From positions 287,327-351,326 of the forward strand of contig WELB01000132.1 of assembly GCA_009602725.1 (NCBI GenBank): DNA of 64,000 nucleotides. The letters run 5' to 3'. Every line of letters begins with the position of its first letter. Position 1 is the first letter of the stretch. A program made the position numbers and the translations under genes. Shown here one piece after another: positions 1-22,298 of the stretch. Source of the stretch: Spirogloea muscicola (taxonomy: Eukaryota; Streptophyta; Zygnematophyceae; Spirogloeales; Spirogloeaceae). The notes beneath the pieces are model-generated. The model was not told the DNA's origin. It searched no databases and saw only the letters and a list, made by a program, of their open reading frames with translations.

Positions 1-10628
<10,628 letters not shown>

Positions 10629-11997
10629 ATAGTCGGCTCCCATTACAGAGTCTTCATGTACAGATTGACAACGTCTCCTGATAGTATCAGGCTTATTCTT
10701 TTTGGAATTGCGGCCGCTTTCAGCCACTTATTATGATCTCCTGGGGCTTCAAGCTGGTCAGAGTGAATCCAGCTGCACTTTGGGTCCACGCTTCTCGACT
10801 CTTTGCAACAGAGGATGCGAATACTAGAAGCCTGAAAAGGGTAGCTTGGTGGCAAAAGTCATTGCATTGCCCAGCAGCACATATCAGACTCGATGAAGCA
10901 GAGCCAATCCCAGGCTGCGCACTAGACCTGCATGTTACGTCCCCAGCTCCAGATATGGACGAGCAACTGATGATGCTGAACAGCGGCTTCACTTCACGGC
11001 AGCCAAGTGCGTATTCCTGTTCGGAGCTCTGGTCTGAAAACAGAAAGCCAAAGCCATGTACCCGTGCATGTGGGCCTTTCCATGCAAAGTCCATGGGCCT
11101 GCTGCTTACGGAAGGGGCTACTCAGGCTTCGCAGAGAGCTGCTTGTTCAGCTCATTGCCCCCCTTCATTGGTGGTACTTTTTCTGCTGACCGTCGTAACC
11201 CCACGTTGACTAAAATTTCTTTCTACTGGAATAACACGTTGCAATGCCTCTTCATTGTGCTAATACACCTGGCGTGCACAGGGCCAGGCTGCTGCAACTT
11301 TGCTTCATCAACAAGGTGGTGAGTCCCCAGGGTTGAAGTGACTGACAAATTGTGAGCTGGTGTAGGCCAAAGTCTTGCAAATGATGAAGCACGTTAAGCA
11401 TGTGCAAGTACCAAGTAAGTCAGCCTTAGTCACGGATGCTTTGGCTGTCTTTATCATAGCATGGCAACTTTACGGGAGGTGTGGAAGTTGTGAGCCGAAA
11501 TCTTGCAGAATAGCCCCCCCACAGCATAACGAGCATCTGTATGTGCACACATGTAGAAAATCTATCCAAGTGCATGACATGGGCAACGTTATTTACTGTG
11601 ATGAATGATCATAACAACTTGCCAGCATGGCCATTGTCATGAATTGAATGTACTGCAGATCTGTTTGTATTCGCCAGTTTGCAGTTTGCAGCTCTTCTTT
11701 GGAGCTAGAAGTAACCTTTTATTTGGGGCACATGCTTCACCATGTGGCTTATCTGGCATGGAGCCTCATGCGGCCTAGGGCAAGCTGGCACTGGCACTGG
11801 CTCTGCTTGGGCTGACTAATCAACATATCTGAGGCTCCCCAGAGGAAGGCGCGAGCTCAAGATGAGGGCGTTCGGCCATGAGCGCAGAGTCGGGTAATGC
11901 GGCCTTATCGTCCGTGCGCTTTGACACAAGGTGTCCGCTAACCTTGGATGACCGCAGATAGACGAAGTGACATGGCAAAATTGCGGCGTGAACAGCC
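10629..11997. other. Convergent intergenic region and 3' UTRs
   Basis: This lies between the stops of the NOV-like gene (+) and the selenium-binding-protein-like gene (-). I find no open frame with family resemblance or sensible splice sites. A 7-bp-arm palindrome (CCTGATA-G-TATCAGG) lies at about 10677-10691, within 65 bp of the NOV stop. Nothing else is recognised. Confidence 0.5.
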
Positions 11998-14477
11998 TTA
12001 ACTGCCCCCTCCATTGGTGGTGGGGAAAACAGCAATGCCACGGGGGTTGTAGACCTTGTCAGGAAAACGAGTGGCAAGATCCAACTTGAAGCGTGGGTCA
12101 AGGTATACAGAGGTGGCATTGAAAATGATAACGTGTATTTGCTTGGTGCCAGCTTCTTGGACAACGCCGTATGGCTGGGGCAGGGGTGCCAGGTTGCCAT
12201 TGGCCACCGGCTTGGGGCCTGCGTGAACGACAGGGACTCAGCTATTAGTGTGGGGAGACGTGCAAGTAGACATCCTTGACAACATGGCTTGTCACTTGAT
12301 GTTGCCACAGGCCTAAGCCATGCAGAAAGCATGGACGGCATGTGGACTGTGGAAAGAATGCAGGCCAGGTTGCCTACCGGAGTATGTCTCGTCGAGAGAG
12401 TAGTCGGTGATGATGACGCGGTGAGAGTCTGGCGACCCTGTGCCCTGCGTACCGCAGCAGAGGTCCACCCTCACGCTGTTGGGCGCAGGAGGGGCCCTGC
12501 CTTCCAGCACCGGGAGGGTGAACACCTGCTTGACGACCAGACTGGCGGGGTTTGTCCAGTCGAAGTACACCACCTGAGACGAGCAGGCAGGAAGTTGTAA
12601 TCAGCAGAATGGCCAGTGGAGGCTACTGTCAAGGTCAGACCACTGCTTTTGCCGCAAAGAGGCCAACTTGTTGCTGCTGTAGTGGATGCTTGAGGAGATG
12701 CAAGAGATGAGTACCTGTCCGGTTCCGGTCAGTGTGAGGAACCCAAGCTTGTACAGGACAGCGGTCTGGTTGAAGTAGCGGCCAGTGATGAGCTCCATTT
12801 GGCCGGGCTTGGAGCCAGGGCCAACGCCGGGCAGTGTGTTCAGGTCAAGGGCCACGGACACCACGCCCGTCTTCGTTGCAAGATAGTAGATCTTGCCTGA
12901 GAAGCGGCCTGTAACAAGAACAGGTGGAAGATCTCAGCATTGACAGTGAAGGCTACAGCCACACATGCGGGCAACGACCAAGCTTACGATGTGTGCACAG
13001 CTTTACCTCAAGTAGTCGAGTGGAAGTGGCACTCACCAACAACGAGGGCCTTGGCTTGGCTGTCCCCTGGCAGGAACTTGACTTGCAGCAGACCGGCAGC
13101 AGCGTCGGGAACTGTGACTGTGCTCAAGATCGTGCGGGTTGTGAAGTTCCACACACGAATGGTGCTGAAGGCAACAATACCTGCAACGGGGGGCATCGTT
13201 CTCGGGTCAGGCGCTGACGACAATACGGCCACCGGCAGGCACAGCAGAGCACTAGCAAAGGAGACTTGGTGTGATGCCTGGTGCTCACCGCTGGAGGGAG
13301 TGGGGTAATTGAAGGTGGAGTTGAGGACGTAGTAGTCGGTGGTGAGCATGAAGCCAGTCTGGGTGTGGACGGCGATGCCCTTTGGACAGAAGCCGGGAGG
13401 CGGAACATCGGGGTACTCGGCGATCACGTTGGTGGCATTGTCGAACTCGGCAAGCCGACCACCCTCGCCACCTGAGACATGCTTGTGTGCAAGGTGAGCT
13501 ATGACCACCTCACCGCATCAACTTCCAAGCTATGTACTTAGCGACCACCTTCTTGACACCTCTGCAGCATTCTGAAGACAATTACATCATGTACAGAGTG
13601 GCACTGAGACGCCGTACCATAAGGATCGGCGAGCATGGTGACAAGGAAGCCGCCGTTGGCGAGGGGGTAGAAGTCCTGGGGCGAGGCGGAGAGGGGCGGG
13701 TTCTTGGGCGCCAGCGGCTTGATGTTCTTGGCGTCCGTCATGTTCCAGAAGAAGACCTCGTTGTTGGGCTTCTTCTGCTGGCCCGTGTAGAAGCTCAGGC
13801 TGCCCGCGCCCGCCATCAGGTAATTGAAGTTGGCCAGCGACATGGAACCCGGCTGTGCAGCCAGGCAAGCACACGAGGCGAATTCCGTCCTCAGTCATGG
13901 GCAGAAGGGGCAGCCGCAGGGCCTTTAGTAAGCGAGGATCCAAGTGATCCAGGAGCTGAGGCCATGCGGAAGAATTGAGGCTAGCCGTCCCACTCGTGAG
14001 TCCGGAAGCGCGCGCTGACCTCGTTGCCGGTGGGGCTGTTGAGCACGTTGTAGGTGATGATGGTGCCGTAGGGGTGGCCGCCGACGAGCGCATTGTTCCA
14101 GCCGATGACAAACATGGTGTCTCCGAGGGTCTTGTTGGCCTCGCCTGCAGCCCGGCCGGGCGCGCAGCGCAGCAAGCTCAGGGGCTCGGCACGGGTGGGC
14201 CGCCAGGAGAAGCCTTGCGTGTTTTGGAAAGAAGGTAATGGTCAAAGTGGCCAAGCACAGCGGGAAGCACATCCGACGACGTACATTACCCACTGCAGCT
14301 CGACCCGCTCAGTGACCAAGCCAGGAGGAGAAGCTGGGCGCGGCGAGAGAGGCGGGAGGAGGTGGGCTCACCGGCCCAGATGTAGAGGTAGTGGCCGGCG
14401 GCGTTGTTCTGGACGGCGCCGGCGAAGCCCGCGAGAGCGGTGAGAGCAACGAGCGCGGCCGCTGCGAACGCCGCCAT
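11998..14477 (-). CDS. Secreted selenium-binding-protein/methanethiol-oxidase-like beta-propeller
   Basis: Eight exons: 14477-14372, 14144-14020, 13852-13618, 13471-13289, 13180-13037, 12908-12715, 12573-12378 and 12218-11998. All have GT-AG borders and summed length 1404 nt, giving 467 aa, close to SELENBP1 (about 470 aa). The N-terminus is a textbook signal peptide (about 20 residues, alternating Ala/Leu/Val), so the product is probably secreted or endomembrane. Family-like signatures in order: DTMFVIGWN; NEPGSMSL followed by FNYLMAGAG at the position of NEPHHM and the next strand; NNEVFFWNMTD; GFCPKGIAVH; STIRVWNFTTRTI; GKIYYLATKTG; NSVRVDLCCG. The His pair of NEPHHM reads as Gly-Ser, so the metal or thiol site may differ. 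Several NxT/S sites suit a secreted glycoprotein. The family assignment rests on blade-by-blade resemblance, and another propeller (lactonase-like) is possible. Confidence 0.68.
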
Positions 14478-16489
14478 GGCGGCGGGGGCGGAGAGCCGGG
14501 GAGCCGGAAGGAGGAGGAAGGGAGGAGGGAGGGAGAAGGGAGGGAGGAGGGAGGGGGCCTNCGCCGACGTGGACCGGGGCTTGCCACGTGTGTTGTGGTT
14601 AAGCGTGGGAACGGAACCCTGACCGGGCAGCAGCGGCCTGCAACTAGTGTGAACGGGGCTACCCCGGGGGCCGGCCGCGGAGTGGCGGCGCCCGCCACGT
14701 GCAGGCCTGTGGGGTCGGCTGCCGGCGCGCGCGGTGCGCCGCGTCTATCGGCGACGGCTGCGGCGCCCCTTGCGCCGAGCGAGCCGCCGCCAAAGCCCCG
14801 TCTGCGTCGGCACCGGAGACAAGAAATTCCGGGATTAGCAGATTCTTTTAGTAGACTGTGGTTGGCCAGCTCAGAGAAGAAAGAATACACGAGAGTCGTA
14901 AAGGAGCAAGGAAAGCGCTAAAGATAGAGGGATTCTTCCAGTAGTGACCGATGGCTGTGCTTGGCCAGCCTAGATAAACGAATGAACAAATTTCGACGGG
15001 GCCAGAAAGCACTAGGGCACACTGCGAATCGGATGGCCGCTGGGTGCTCAATATCCCCTGCAAGAAAATGACGGCTCTTCAATGAATGGCTGGAAATAGT
15101 ACAAAGGAGGAAAGAATCTTAGTGAAGAGGGTTCGGGGCACTTTACCCAACTGATAGTCAGCAGCTAATGGATTGATGGAGAGCTGGCACTTATGTGCCT
15201 CAGCACGCACGGCACTGCTCAAAGTAACACGATCTTACTTCACCATCACCTCATCCTAGCAACCTCTTAGTGCAGGCACTCCGACCTTGTCCGCCTTTCT
15301 TTGGGCTGGCCTTTCACAGCCAGCGCCCACTTCGGGAACGCTTGCTTTCTTCCGACCAGTAGGGCAGCCACTCGTCCAACATGGAAATTCTTTCTGAAGG
15401 GGCGATGGCTGTGAGAGGGGGAGGCCAAGCCGACCTCATGCAATGGGCAAGGAATTGGAGAACAAGCATATGCGCAAGTGGCTACCAAGAGTAGGTGCTC
15501 GATGCTCCTAGTTAACAAGGGCAGACGGAGTGTGGCCACACAGAAATAGCTCTACTGCAGAGCGGCTGAGGAAATAGGGCGAAAACACGACTGGAGGGGA
15601 CATGTCATCCAGGAGTGAGCACAGGGGACATGTAGGGGCCGTTCAACGAGGGGAGACGATGACTATGTGGTAGCCTAAACTTCATCTCGGCAGCTCGAGA
15701 ACACCACCTCAATGCGCTTTGACGGGAAAAGCTTCACATGGGGTAATGCCGATGGTTGCAAACGAGCCGTCGACACAGTCTTGCCACTAGAGTGACAAGC
15801 CGGGGACGTGCTGGTATGATGTGAAGGGTTGACTGTTTGATGTGATCTATGCTATTAGAGGCGAATGATAGAGACAGCGCAGGTATGGCCTGAAGCATCT
15901 GGAAGTAAGCATGTCAGATTCAAATCGACTTGATTTGGAGCCAGGATTGATGGGGAGTAAAGTTAGCTTTTCCTGAGCTAGTTCATCTAAAGGGCGTGTT
16001 GAGCTGATTCCCTTAAGGGGCGTGTGGAGGTGCAATGGAGTGCCAAGAGGTAAGGCCATCTGCTTCAACCCGCTTACAATTGAAAAAGTGTGCAGCGGTG
16101 CAAAAAGGTGAAGCCATCTGCATTCGCTCCACCTGTACTTGGGAAGCGTGCAGCAGGAATTCCGCCCGGACCAGCATGAAGAGCAGGCAAAGTATTTGCT
16201 GTTCATGCTGACCACACAGAAAGTTAGGCCGTCTTACCCCACATAGACGCCACCTCGCTAGCAAAATTCATAGAAGTCAACCACGGCATACTGTACAACA
16301 GCCCTCGACCCAAGCAATGTAAGCGAGGCCGTGCCGTCGGTTGGCTAGGCACAAGCTGCCAGCCTCCATGCGGTAAGCGAACTCCTAACCCCTGGATGAC
16401 CTCCGGACCCGAGAGCAACATGCGCTGTGCTTCCGCCTAAACGAAGGAGCTTGCGTGGTGCTTCGCTGCCGCATCCTGCGCCAGGTACG
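14478..16489. other. Intergenic region with dispersed hairpin-repeat copies
   Basis: A GA-rich tract (about 14505-14560, with one undetermined base at 14561) marks the 5' flank of the propeller gene. Copies of the dispersed GGCTG-hairpin repeat lie at about 14940-15000 (reverse), 15300-15330 (forward) and 15395-15425 (degenerate). The copy at 14940 shares its flank (CTTCCAGTA and a following GGGGCCAGAAA tract) with one at 35.69 kb. The rest, up to the TRM6 stop, shows no gene I can support. Confidence 0.5.
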
Positions 16490-19400
16490 TCAGGACTGTC
16501 TCAAGCGCTTGGACACAAGACGGTTGTCATCGGTGGCTGGACTCGCCGAGCCCAAGCCTGCTTCACTCGCCTCCCTGGCAGCCCATGCTTGCCCAGCGGC
16601 CTTCTCGGCCCCACTCCTAGGAGCCACCCGGATGCCACTCAGTACGTAGCCCCCGCTGCCGCTCATTAGCATGTGCGGGTGGCTCCTTGCGGGCAGGATC
16701 TGCCACGCCATGCCACATGCTCTATAATCAGGCAATGACTGAGCCAGGTGATTCTAAGTGTTGTGACCGTAACATAGATGTTGAAACAGAAAGCGGGGGT
16801 GCTTTCATCAGAAATTCAGTGAGGGCGGGCAGAAGCACAGGGCGATGCAATCGTCACACCTGGTACTCGCGGAGCCAAGGCTCTGCCAGCTGGAGGGCCA
16901 CGGCGTGCTTGCTGCTCTGGAGCCAGTGCATGCAGTCTGCCAAGGGCTTCTCAACCACAGCAGGCCGTCCACAAACGAGATGGCATACGCAATCAGTCTT
17001 GATTGTACAATATGAGCTTGCCTATGCCATCTCACACAGAATAGAGCAATGTTGCGTGTCGCCCAGTGTCACCACCAAGCGGCACTCACCTGAAGATGTG
17101 TGTGGTAGATGGCAAATGGACCCGACAACTGCAGCAGCAGAAGGAGGGGCTCAACAATGGCAAGTGGCTGCAGGCTTGGTGCAGCCACAATGAGGCTGCA
17201 GGTCACACTAGCAATTGATGTCAACAGCAAACCCACATGCAACGCACAGAACTGCAACACCTTCAGTGCTATGCCATCATGCTGGCAAAACTGGTCTGAA
17301 CGCCTATTGCTGCATCACACAGTCTCGCTAGACATTGAAATCTAGCTGTCTGCTGAAGATGCTACACTCTGGAATCAGCTGGTACCTTGTGAAGCCCCGC
17401 TGGGCCCACCACTGTAGCTGCTCCGGAGGAGCTCGCCGCCCCGCCTTGCCAGCCTTGCCCGCTTGGAGCTCTGACCGAGCGCTCCCAGAGGCTGCCTCAG
17501 CGACCTCATGGGCCAGTCGATGGCTCTCAGATCTGTCCTCCTCGCTATTCTCCTCTTGCACTGCTGGAGCCGCACCAGCCACCGTGCTTGCTGACATCTG
17601 CAGCACTGCTTCGCCATGGGCAACAGGCACCGCAGGTAAACGACCTCCTTCATCTGCAACAGCCTCGATGGGCATCTCCTCAATAGCAGCTCTCTCGCCT
17701 TGCTCAGTGCCCGCTGCCATGCTGTCCTCATTGCACCGCCCCGGTGCCGAAGGCGATGCCATTGGAACAGCTGCTTGCTGACCAACCTTGGGATCCAACG
17801 CAGCAGACTGTCTAGCAGCGATCAACTCTGCAATAGAGGTTCTTATTATGCTGCGCATGGACAGGACAGACGTGTTCTCACTAGTTGTGCCTGAGGAAAG
17901 TAACGGAAATGAGATGCTGTTGCAGTATCCAGCATGCTCAAGGAATTCTAGCTATAGAGCAAGTACATACTTTGTATGCCACCAGTGCAGCAATACATCT
18001 AACAACCACACTCTCACATTGACCACGTATATTTTGGCAAATGTTTTTTAATAAAGCACATCACCAGGCTTGACAGCATTCAACTGTCATTCTAAAAGTA
18101 TTACCCATGCAGGATGTCAAGAGCCCTGTTGTCCTGCAGACTGTGCAAAAGAAACAACTTACCAGCTGGCAGAGCATGGATCGAGGTTGAAGAGGCGCAC
18201 AATATCAATGGAAGCAGGCCTCGTCCCCCAGTATGCGCTGCAAACTGACCCAAACCCTGTGCAAAGTGCGAGAGTGCAACAAGAAAAATTGAGGAGCTCC
18301 ATAGGTAGCCATAATCAGGGTTTCATGTAACACTTGTTAATGCTGTGGACAAAACTTCGGTAATGTGTTCTGACGACCCCGCCAGAATACGCTTGTTTCA
18401 AGATTGATGCATATATCAGGCAGTGGTTTGTCACCAAATCAGGAAACTCTAACAAACAATATGCAAACCAAAAAGGCACATCGGAGACGGAACACCTTGA
18501 CTTTGCAACTTGGCATCATACCAGTGGGCTGCCAGTGGGCCTGGGGGAGTGAGCACCTCCAAGGCGCTCAGCGACTGCTGCGGTCAGGAGGCCTCCGCAG
18601 CCGTCTACTACAAGCACCTCAGCGTGAGCACCCACGTTCGCAAGATTGAGGAGGAGCGCCAAGCTGTCAACGCGCAGAAATCTGCCGCAGCATTTGGCAA
18701 TCATTGCAGCAGGTCAATAACTCTGCTTCAGTATCTGAGTCAAGACCCAATGTCCGTACTCGTGTCTTTGCGACCCGTCACAGTGCCTGTGTGACCAGTC
18801 TGTGAGAGGAGAATTGCGCCTCGATGACATCATGCTTCTGAGAGCTGACAAAGTCATGGACGCTATCGAATGCAGGGCATTAGATGAGGCTGCCGCAGCA
18901 TAGTCAGGTGCACTTCATAAGTAAATGCTTGTCTACTCACTGGTCCAGACAGTCACGTACAGCCTACCCAGTCTTTGAAGGCGCCTTGAGGAAGTATGCC
19001 GCACACAAGCTGGCAGCAGGCCACAAGGGGTGAAGGGGGATGTCAGGCAGTCATCTCGGCAGCTGCATTGCAATTGGACACCATTGCAACTGTCGTCATG
19101 GCCAATCTTCTGACTAAGCACCCAGGTTAGGGAGCAGTCTGATATGGCCTTGTCGTGTACCATTATCATGCTGAACATAATGACTACATTGCATAGGCAT
19201 CCTTCAAGGATGTGAGCGCAACTGCCAACACCAGGACAGGCTGTCCAAGGCCCACATGAAGCTCGCTGCTTCCACCAAGAAAGCTCACCTGTTGGCTGTT
19301 GGCCGCCGCACTGTGACCCGTGGTGCATATTTCTTCTGCTTCCGCACCCGGTACTTCTCCTGCAGGATGCACAACGGGCAGGGTTGCTCAATGTGAGTGT

Positions 19401-21274
19401 TCGGCTATGCTAAGGCCAGCTAAGGACCACTGGACTTGGCGCTACAAGTTGCGGCCTTGTTGCTATGGGTCTGTCAAGCACAAGCTGCAGCGGTCATTAG
19501 CATATGCTTAGCTGACTGTACAACCGTAAGCTCGTCACCAGAGTGCTCTTGACAGCAGTGAAGCTCAGCCTTCCCAATCCAGACCCTCAGGCATGCAGCA
19601 CATTCAGGGCCAGACCACCAGAAGAAGAAGGTAGTGGACTCTCTGCAGCCGGCTTGACCTGAGAATACTCAGTCTTTGCGTTGAAAGTGGCACTGTTCTC
19701 CACAAGCGCCTGCACAATCTCACCGCCCGTTGTGCCCTCCCTGCGCTGCTGGTGCGTGCATCAATCAGTCTCCGTGCCTGAAGCCAGGCGTCCAAATTGG
19801 CTAGACAATGAGGCTTCCAGCAAGACACAACCCGCCAGTGTCTATCCAAAGAGAATGGACAAAGAGAATGCAAAGCCTGCCGATAGCAGCAGAGACACGT
19901 GCACCGAGAGCCAGGCTTGTATATTATGTGAGAGCTCTGGAAACTTGCAGCCAAGCACATCCCAAAGTGCAGGCTGTGGCGTGCTTCACCTCCGCATGCG
20001 CAAGATGTCATCCTCTGTCAGCGCCTGAGCCGTGTTGGTGTCAGAAAGGGATCGGTTGTCCTTGTCCTGCATATCGGCATTGGCTGCGGCACTGACGCCT
20101 GCGCCCTTTGGGGCCTCGTTGCTGCCGCTGCTCCCTGAGAGCAGATTTGCACGACGCGTGCAGACGACCCTCAGCACGTTGGGCACTCAGAACAGCTCTA
20201 AGTCAGTGCGAATGGCAGGAGGAGATCTACTTAGCGACTCAGAGTGAGCGTCTGGCATTTAGTACGTGAACAGTCTGCGGAATGCAAGGTTAAGAGCTAT
20301 GATGGAGATGTCATGCAAGCAGCCTTGTAGCCCTAAACCCCTAAACCCTACAATCCTAAACCCTACAACCAAGACCCTAAACCCTATCGAAGTGACCACG
20401 GAACATGGCGCGAGGCACAATCGCCGCAGCATCCAGCCACAACTCGCCCAAGTCACTCAGCTCAAGCCCTGGACCGCCCTGGCCCCCAACATGAGCCCTC
20501 CTGGGGCACAACTCATGTCCTATTTGGGAGCTGCAGTAATGGACACCCCTTTCCTAAGAGCTAAGGCCCAGCGGTGGCAGCCTCAAGAACATGGGAAAGC
20601 CGACTACTTGCTTCCAACTGGTGGTCTCCAGCAATCCGGCTGCAATCCATGTCATGCAAGCCCGCTTTGCCTCCAGCCGGCATGGCCTGCCGGGTCTCGT
20701 ATCGCAAGGACAGGAAAGGTGACGCACCGTCGAGCTTCACCAAATGAGCTCTGCCGTCGCGGTTGCTGTCGGCGGTGCACAGCTCAAAGGTGGCGCCGAA
20801 GGGGCACCCGACGAGCTCCACGAGGTCGCACGACGCCTTGCCCACCCTTAGCTTCCTGCAGCCGCCGGCGCTCATCCATCAGAATGAGACTCAGCTAACG
20901 AGGGCTCACACCGTCTCAGAGGTTGGCAATCTGGCCATTGAGTAAGTAGGAATCTGTTTGATGTCAAGAATAGGGTTTAGCATGGGGATGCGGGATACAC
21001 GCCGGGACTTGCGGCGGGATGTGCGGCGCGGGTGGCGGGGGCCAGACCCGCCGCGCCGGACGGTGACGAAGGACTGCCGCTCCCCGTTGACGTCGACGAG
21101 CACGGTGGAGCCCTCGGTGATGAGCGCTCCCGGCGCCGCTGCCGCCACCGCCGCCGCCTGCGGCGCTGCCTCTGCCGCCGGCAGCTCCTCCGACGGCGGC
21201 GTCGGCGGCGGCGGCGGCGGAGTCTCCGTCGCGGAAGCCGCCGCAGCGCCCGCCGCACTCGGCGGGGCCGCCAT
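16490..21274 (-). CDS. TRM6: tRNA (adenine(58)-N1)-methyltransferase non-catalytic subunit TRM6/GCD10
   Basis: Twelve exons: 21274-21048, 20855-20728, 20134-19990, 19740-19659, 19359-19289, 19009-18968, 18681-18557, 18256-18163, 17880-17386, 17195-17090, 16949-16860 and 16699-16490. Summed length is 1815 nt, giving 604 aa. Junction codons restore family motifs: STVLVDVNG and VELVGCPFGATFEL (N-terminal barrel), DTNTAQALTEDDI, GEIVQALVENSATF, EKYRVRKQKKYAP, SLCAAYFLKAP, GFLRVDSLALLLNLANVG, VAERLGGFGSVCSAY, IDIVRLFNL, and at the C-terminus WLQSSKHAVALQLAEPWLRE and SGSGGYVLSGIRV. TRM6 pairs with catalytic TRM61 to form m1A58 in tRNA, including initiator tRNA. TRM61 is not in the window. An acidic/Ala-rich linker (exon 9) precedes the last strands. 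The start is the first ATG after the GC-rich leader, opening an Ala/Pro-rich extension. Splice site 17880 (acceptor TAG) was chosen by phase. Confidence 0.93.
20330..20392. repeat. Interstitial plant-type telomeric repeat in TRM6 intron 2
   Basis: Seven or so copies of CCCTAAA and near variants (CCCTACAA, CCCCTAAA) lie in the intron between TRM6 exons 2 and 3. The motif is the Arabidopsis-type telomere unit read on the C-rich strand. Degenerate copies on the opposite strand lie near 20968-20978 in intron 1. Confidence 0.85.
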
Positions 21275-21299
21275 GGCGGCGGACGCGCGCTCGAGACCT

Positions 21300-21326
21300 G
21301 AAGTTTGCCCTAACCCTAGCCTCGGA
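21300..21326 (-). promoter_or_regulatory. Telo-box-like element just upstream of the TRM6 start
   Basis: Read on the TRM6 strand, TAGGGTTAGGG lies about 30-45 bp before the start codon. Telo-boxes near the start are known in plants for genes of translation and ribosome biogenesis, which fits TRM6. No transcription start is visible, so the role is inference. Confidence 0.4.
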
Positions 21327-21719
21327 CCGCACCCGGCAAACGGCGGACCGACGGCGACGGGACGCTGACGACTCAGTTCGTCGCTACGTTTCCTGGGAAG
21401 TCCAAACGCCGGACAACGAGCCGGGCGGGGAAGTCGATGGGGCCGCAGGGCCGGGGAGGTGGGTGGCGCCGCCTCCAGATCTGGCGGCTCCTGCTCCCAA
21501 TCTGGCGGGGAGTGGTACGCGGCCCGCCTCGCTTTCACAGTCGAGCATCCTGTTCAGCCAATGTGCACCGCACGGCGAGCTGAATGCGCCGTAGCCAAGT
21601 CTGTGGGCGGCGGCACCGGGCTCGCCAGACTTGGCGGGGGCAGGGGGCCTGGCCGAGCTGCAGGCGGCAGCTGGCGCCTCCCCCCCGTCCTCCCTCGCTT
21701 GCCCGGCCGGCACACACCG

Positions 21720-21815
21720 CCGCCCCTCCTCTCCGTCCCTGGCCCCTTGCCTTATTCCCTCCCCCCCCTCCCCTCTCCCTCCCTCTCTCTCTCTCTCTCC
21801 CTCCCTCCCTCCCTN

Positions 21816-21845
<30 letters not shown>
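21720..21845. repeat. (CT)n microsatellite between divergent genes
   Basis: A C/T-only tract of about 90 bp (CCCTCC blocks, then CT dinucleotides, one undetermined base at 21815) lies between the divergent TRM6 and MAPK-like genes. CT/GA tracts are common in 5' leaders of green-lineage genes. Here it sits about 0.5 kb from either start. Confidence 0.85.
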
Positions 21846-21847
<2 letters not shown>

Positions 21848-22298
21848 CGCAGACGCCCTCTCACACCCTGGGCCCAGGCGGGAGCACCCCGAGCACCCTC
21901 TCGAGCCCGCAGCAATGCCTGGAGCTTGGCTGCAATGCAGGTGGGGAGTCATTGATATCAGGCAGTCACTGCCCAGTCTGCCGTAGGGTGCTAAGTGCCC
22001 CTCTTGCTTTCCTCTCGCGCGTGTTTTGACAGTCTAGCCAGCCCACTGCCGCAATGTGGCGGCTGCATACGAGGTCCGCCTCTGCCCCGCTCTTAACCAC
22101 GTTCCACACTAAACCTGCAACTTTCTGCTCTGCTAGTCTTACAAAGAGGTCCTGGCACCCTCTTGTCACCTGCTCCATGCACAGGTCAGCCACAGCCGTT
22201 GCCGGAGGCACTCTTAGGTGAAGGTCGTGCCAGTGGACCGCTGAACTTTGTCACTTTGGTGGAGTCTGGCTGGATCTAGAGCTGGAGCATCTGCAGCC

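Noticed and set aside
10733-11209. Open frame after the NOV-like stop as an extra exon or gene
   Set aside because: DUF3883 ends with a clear stop at 10628 and this frame shows no conserved sequence.
18510-18903. Plus-strand protein-like frames overlapping 18.5-18.9 and 19.2-19.4 kb
   Set aside because: They are antisense shadows of TRM6 exons; the minus-strand reading gives a continuous, in-phase TRM6 protein.
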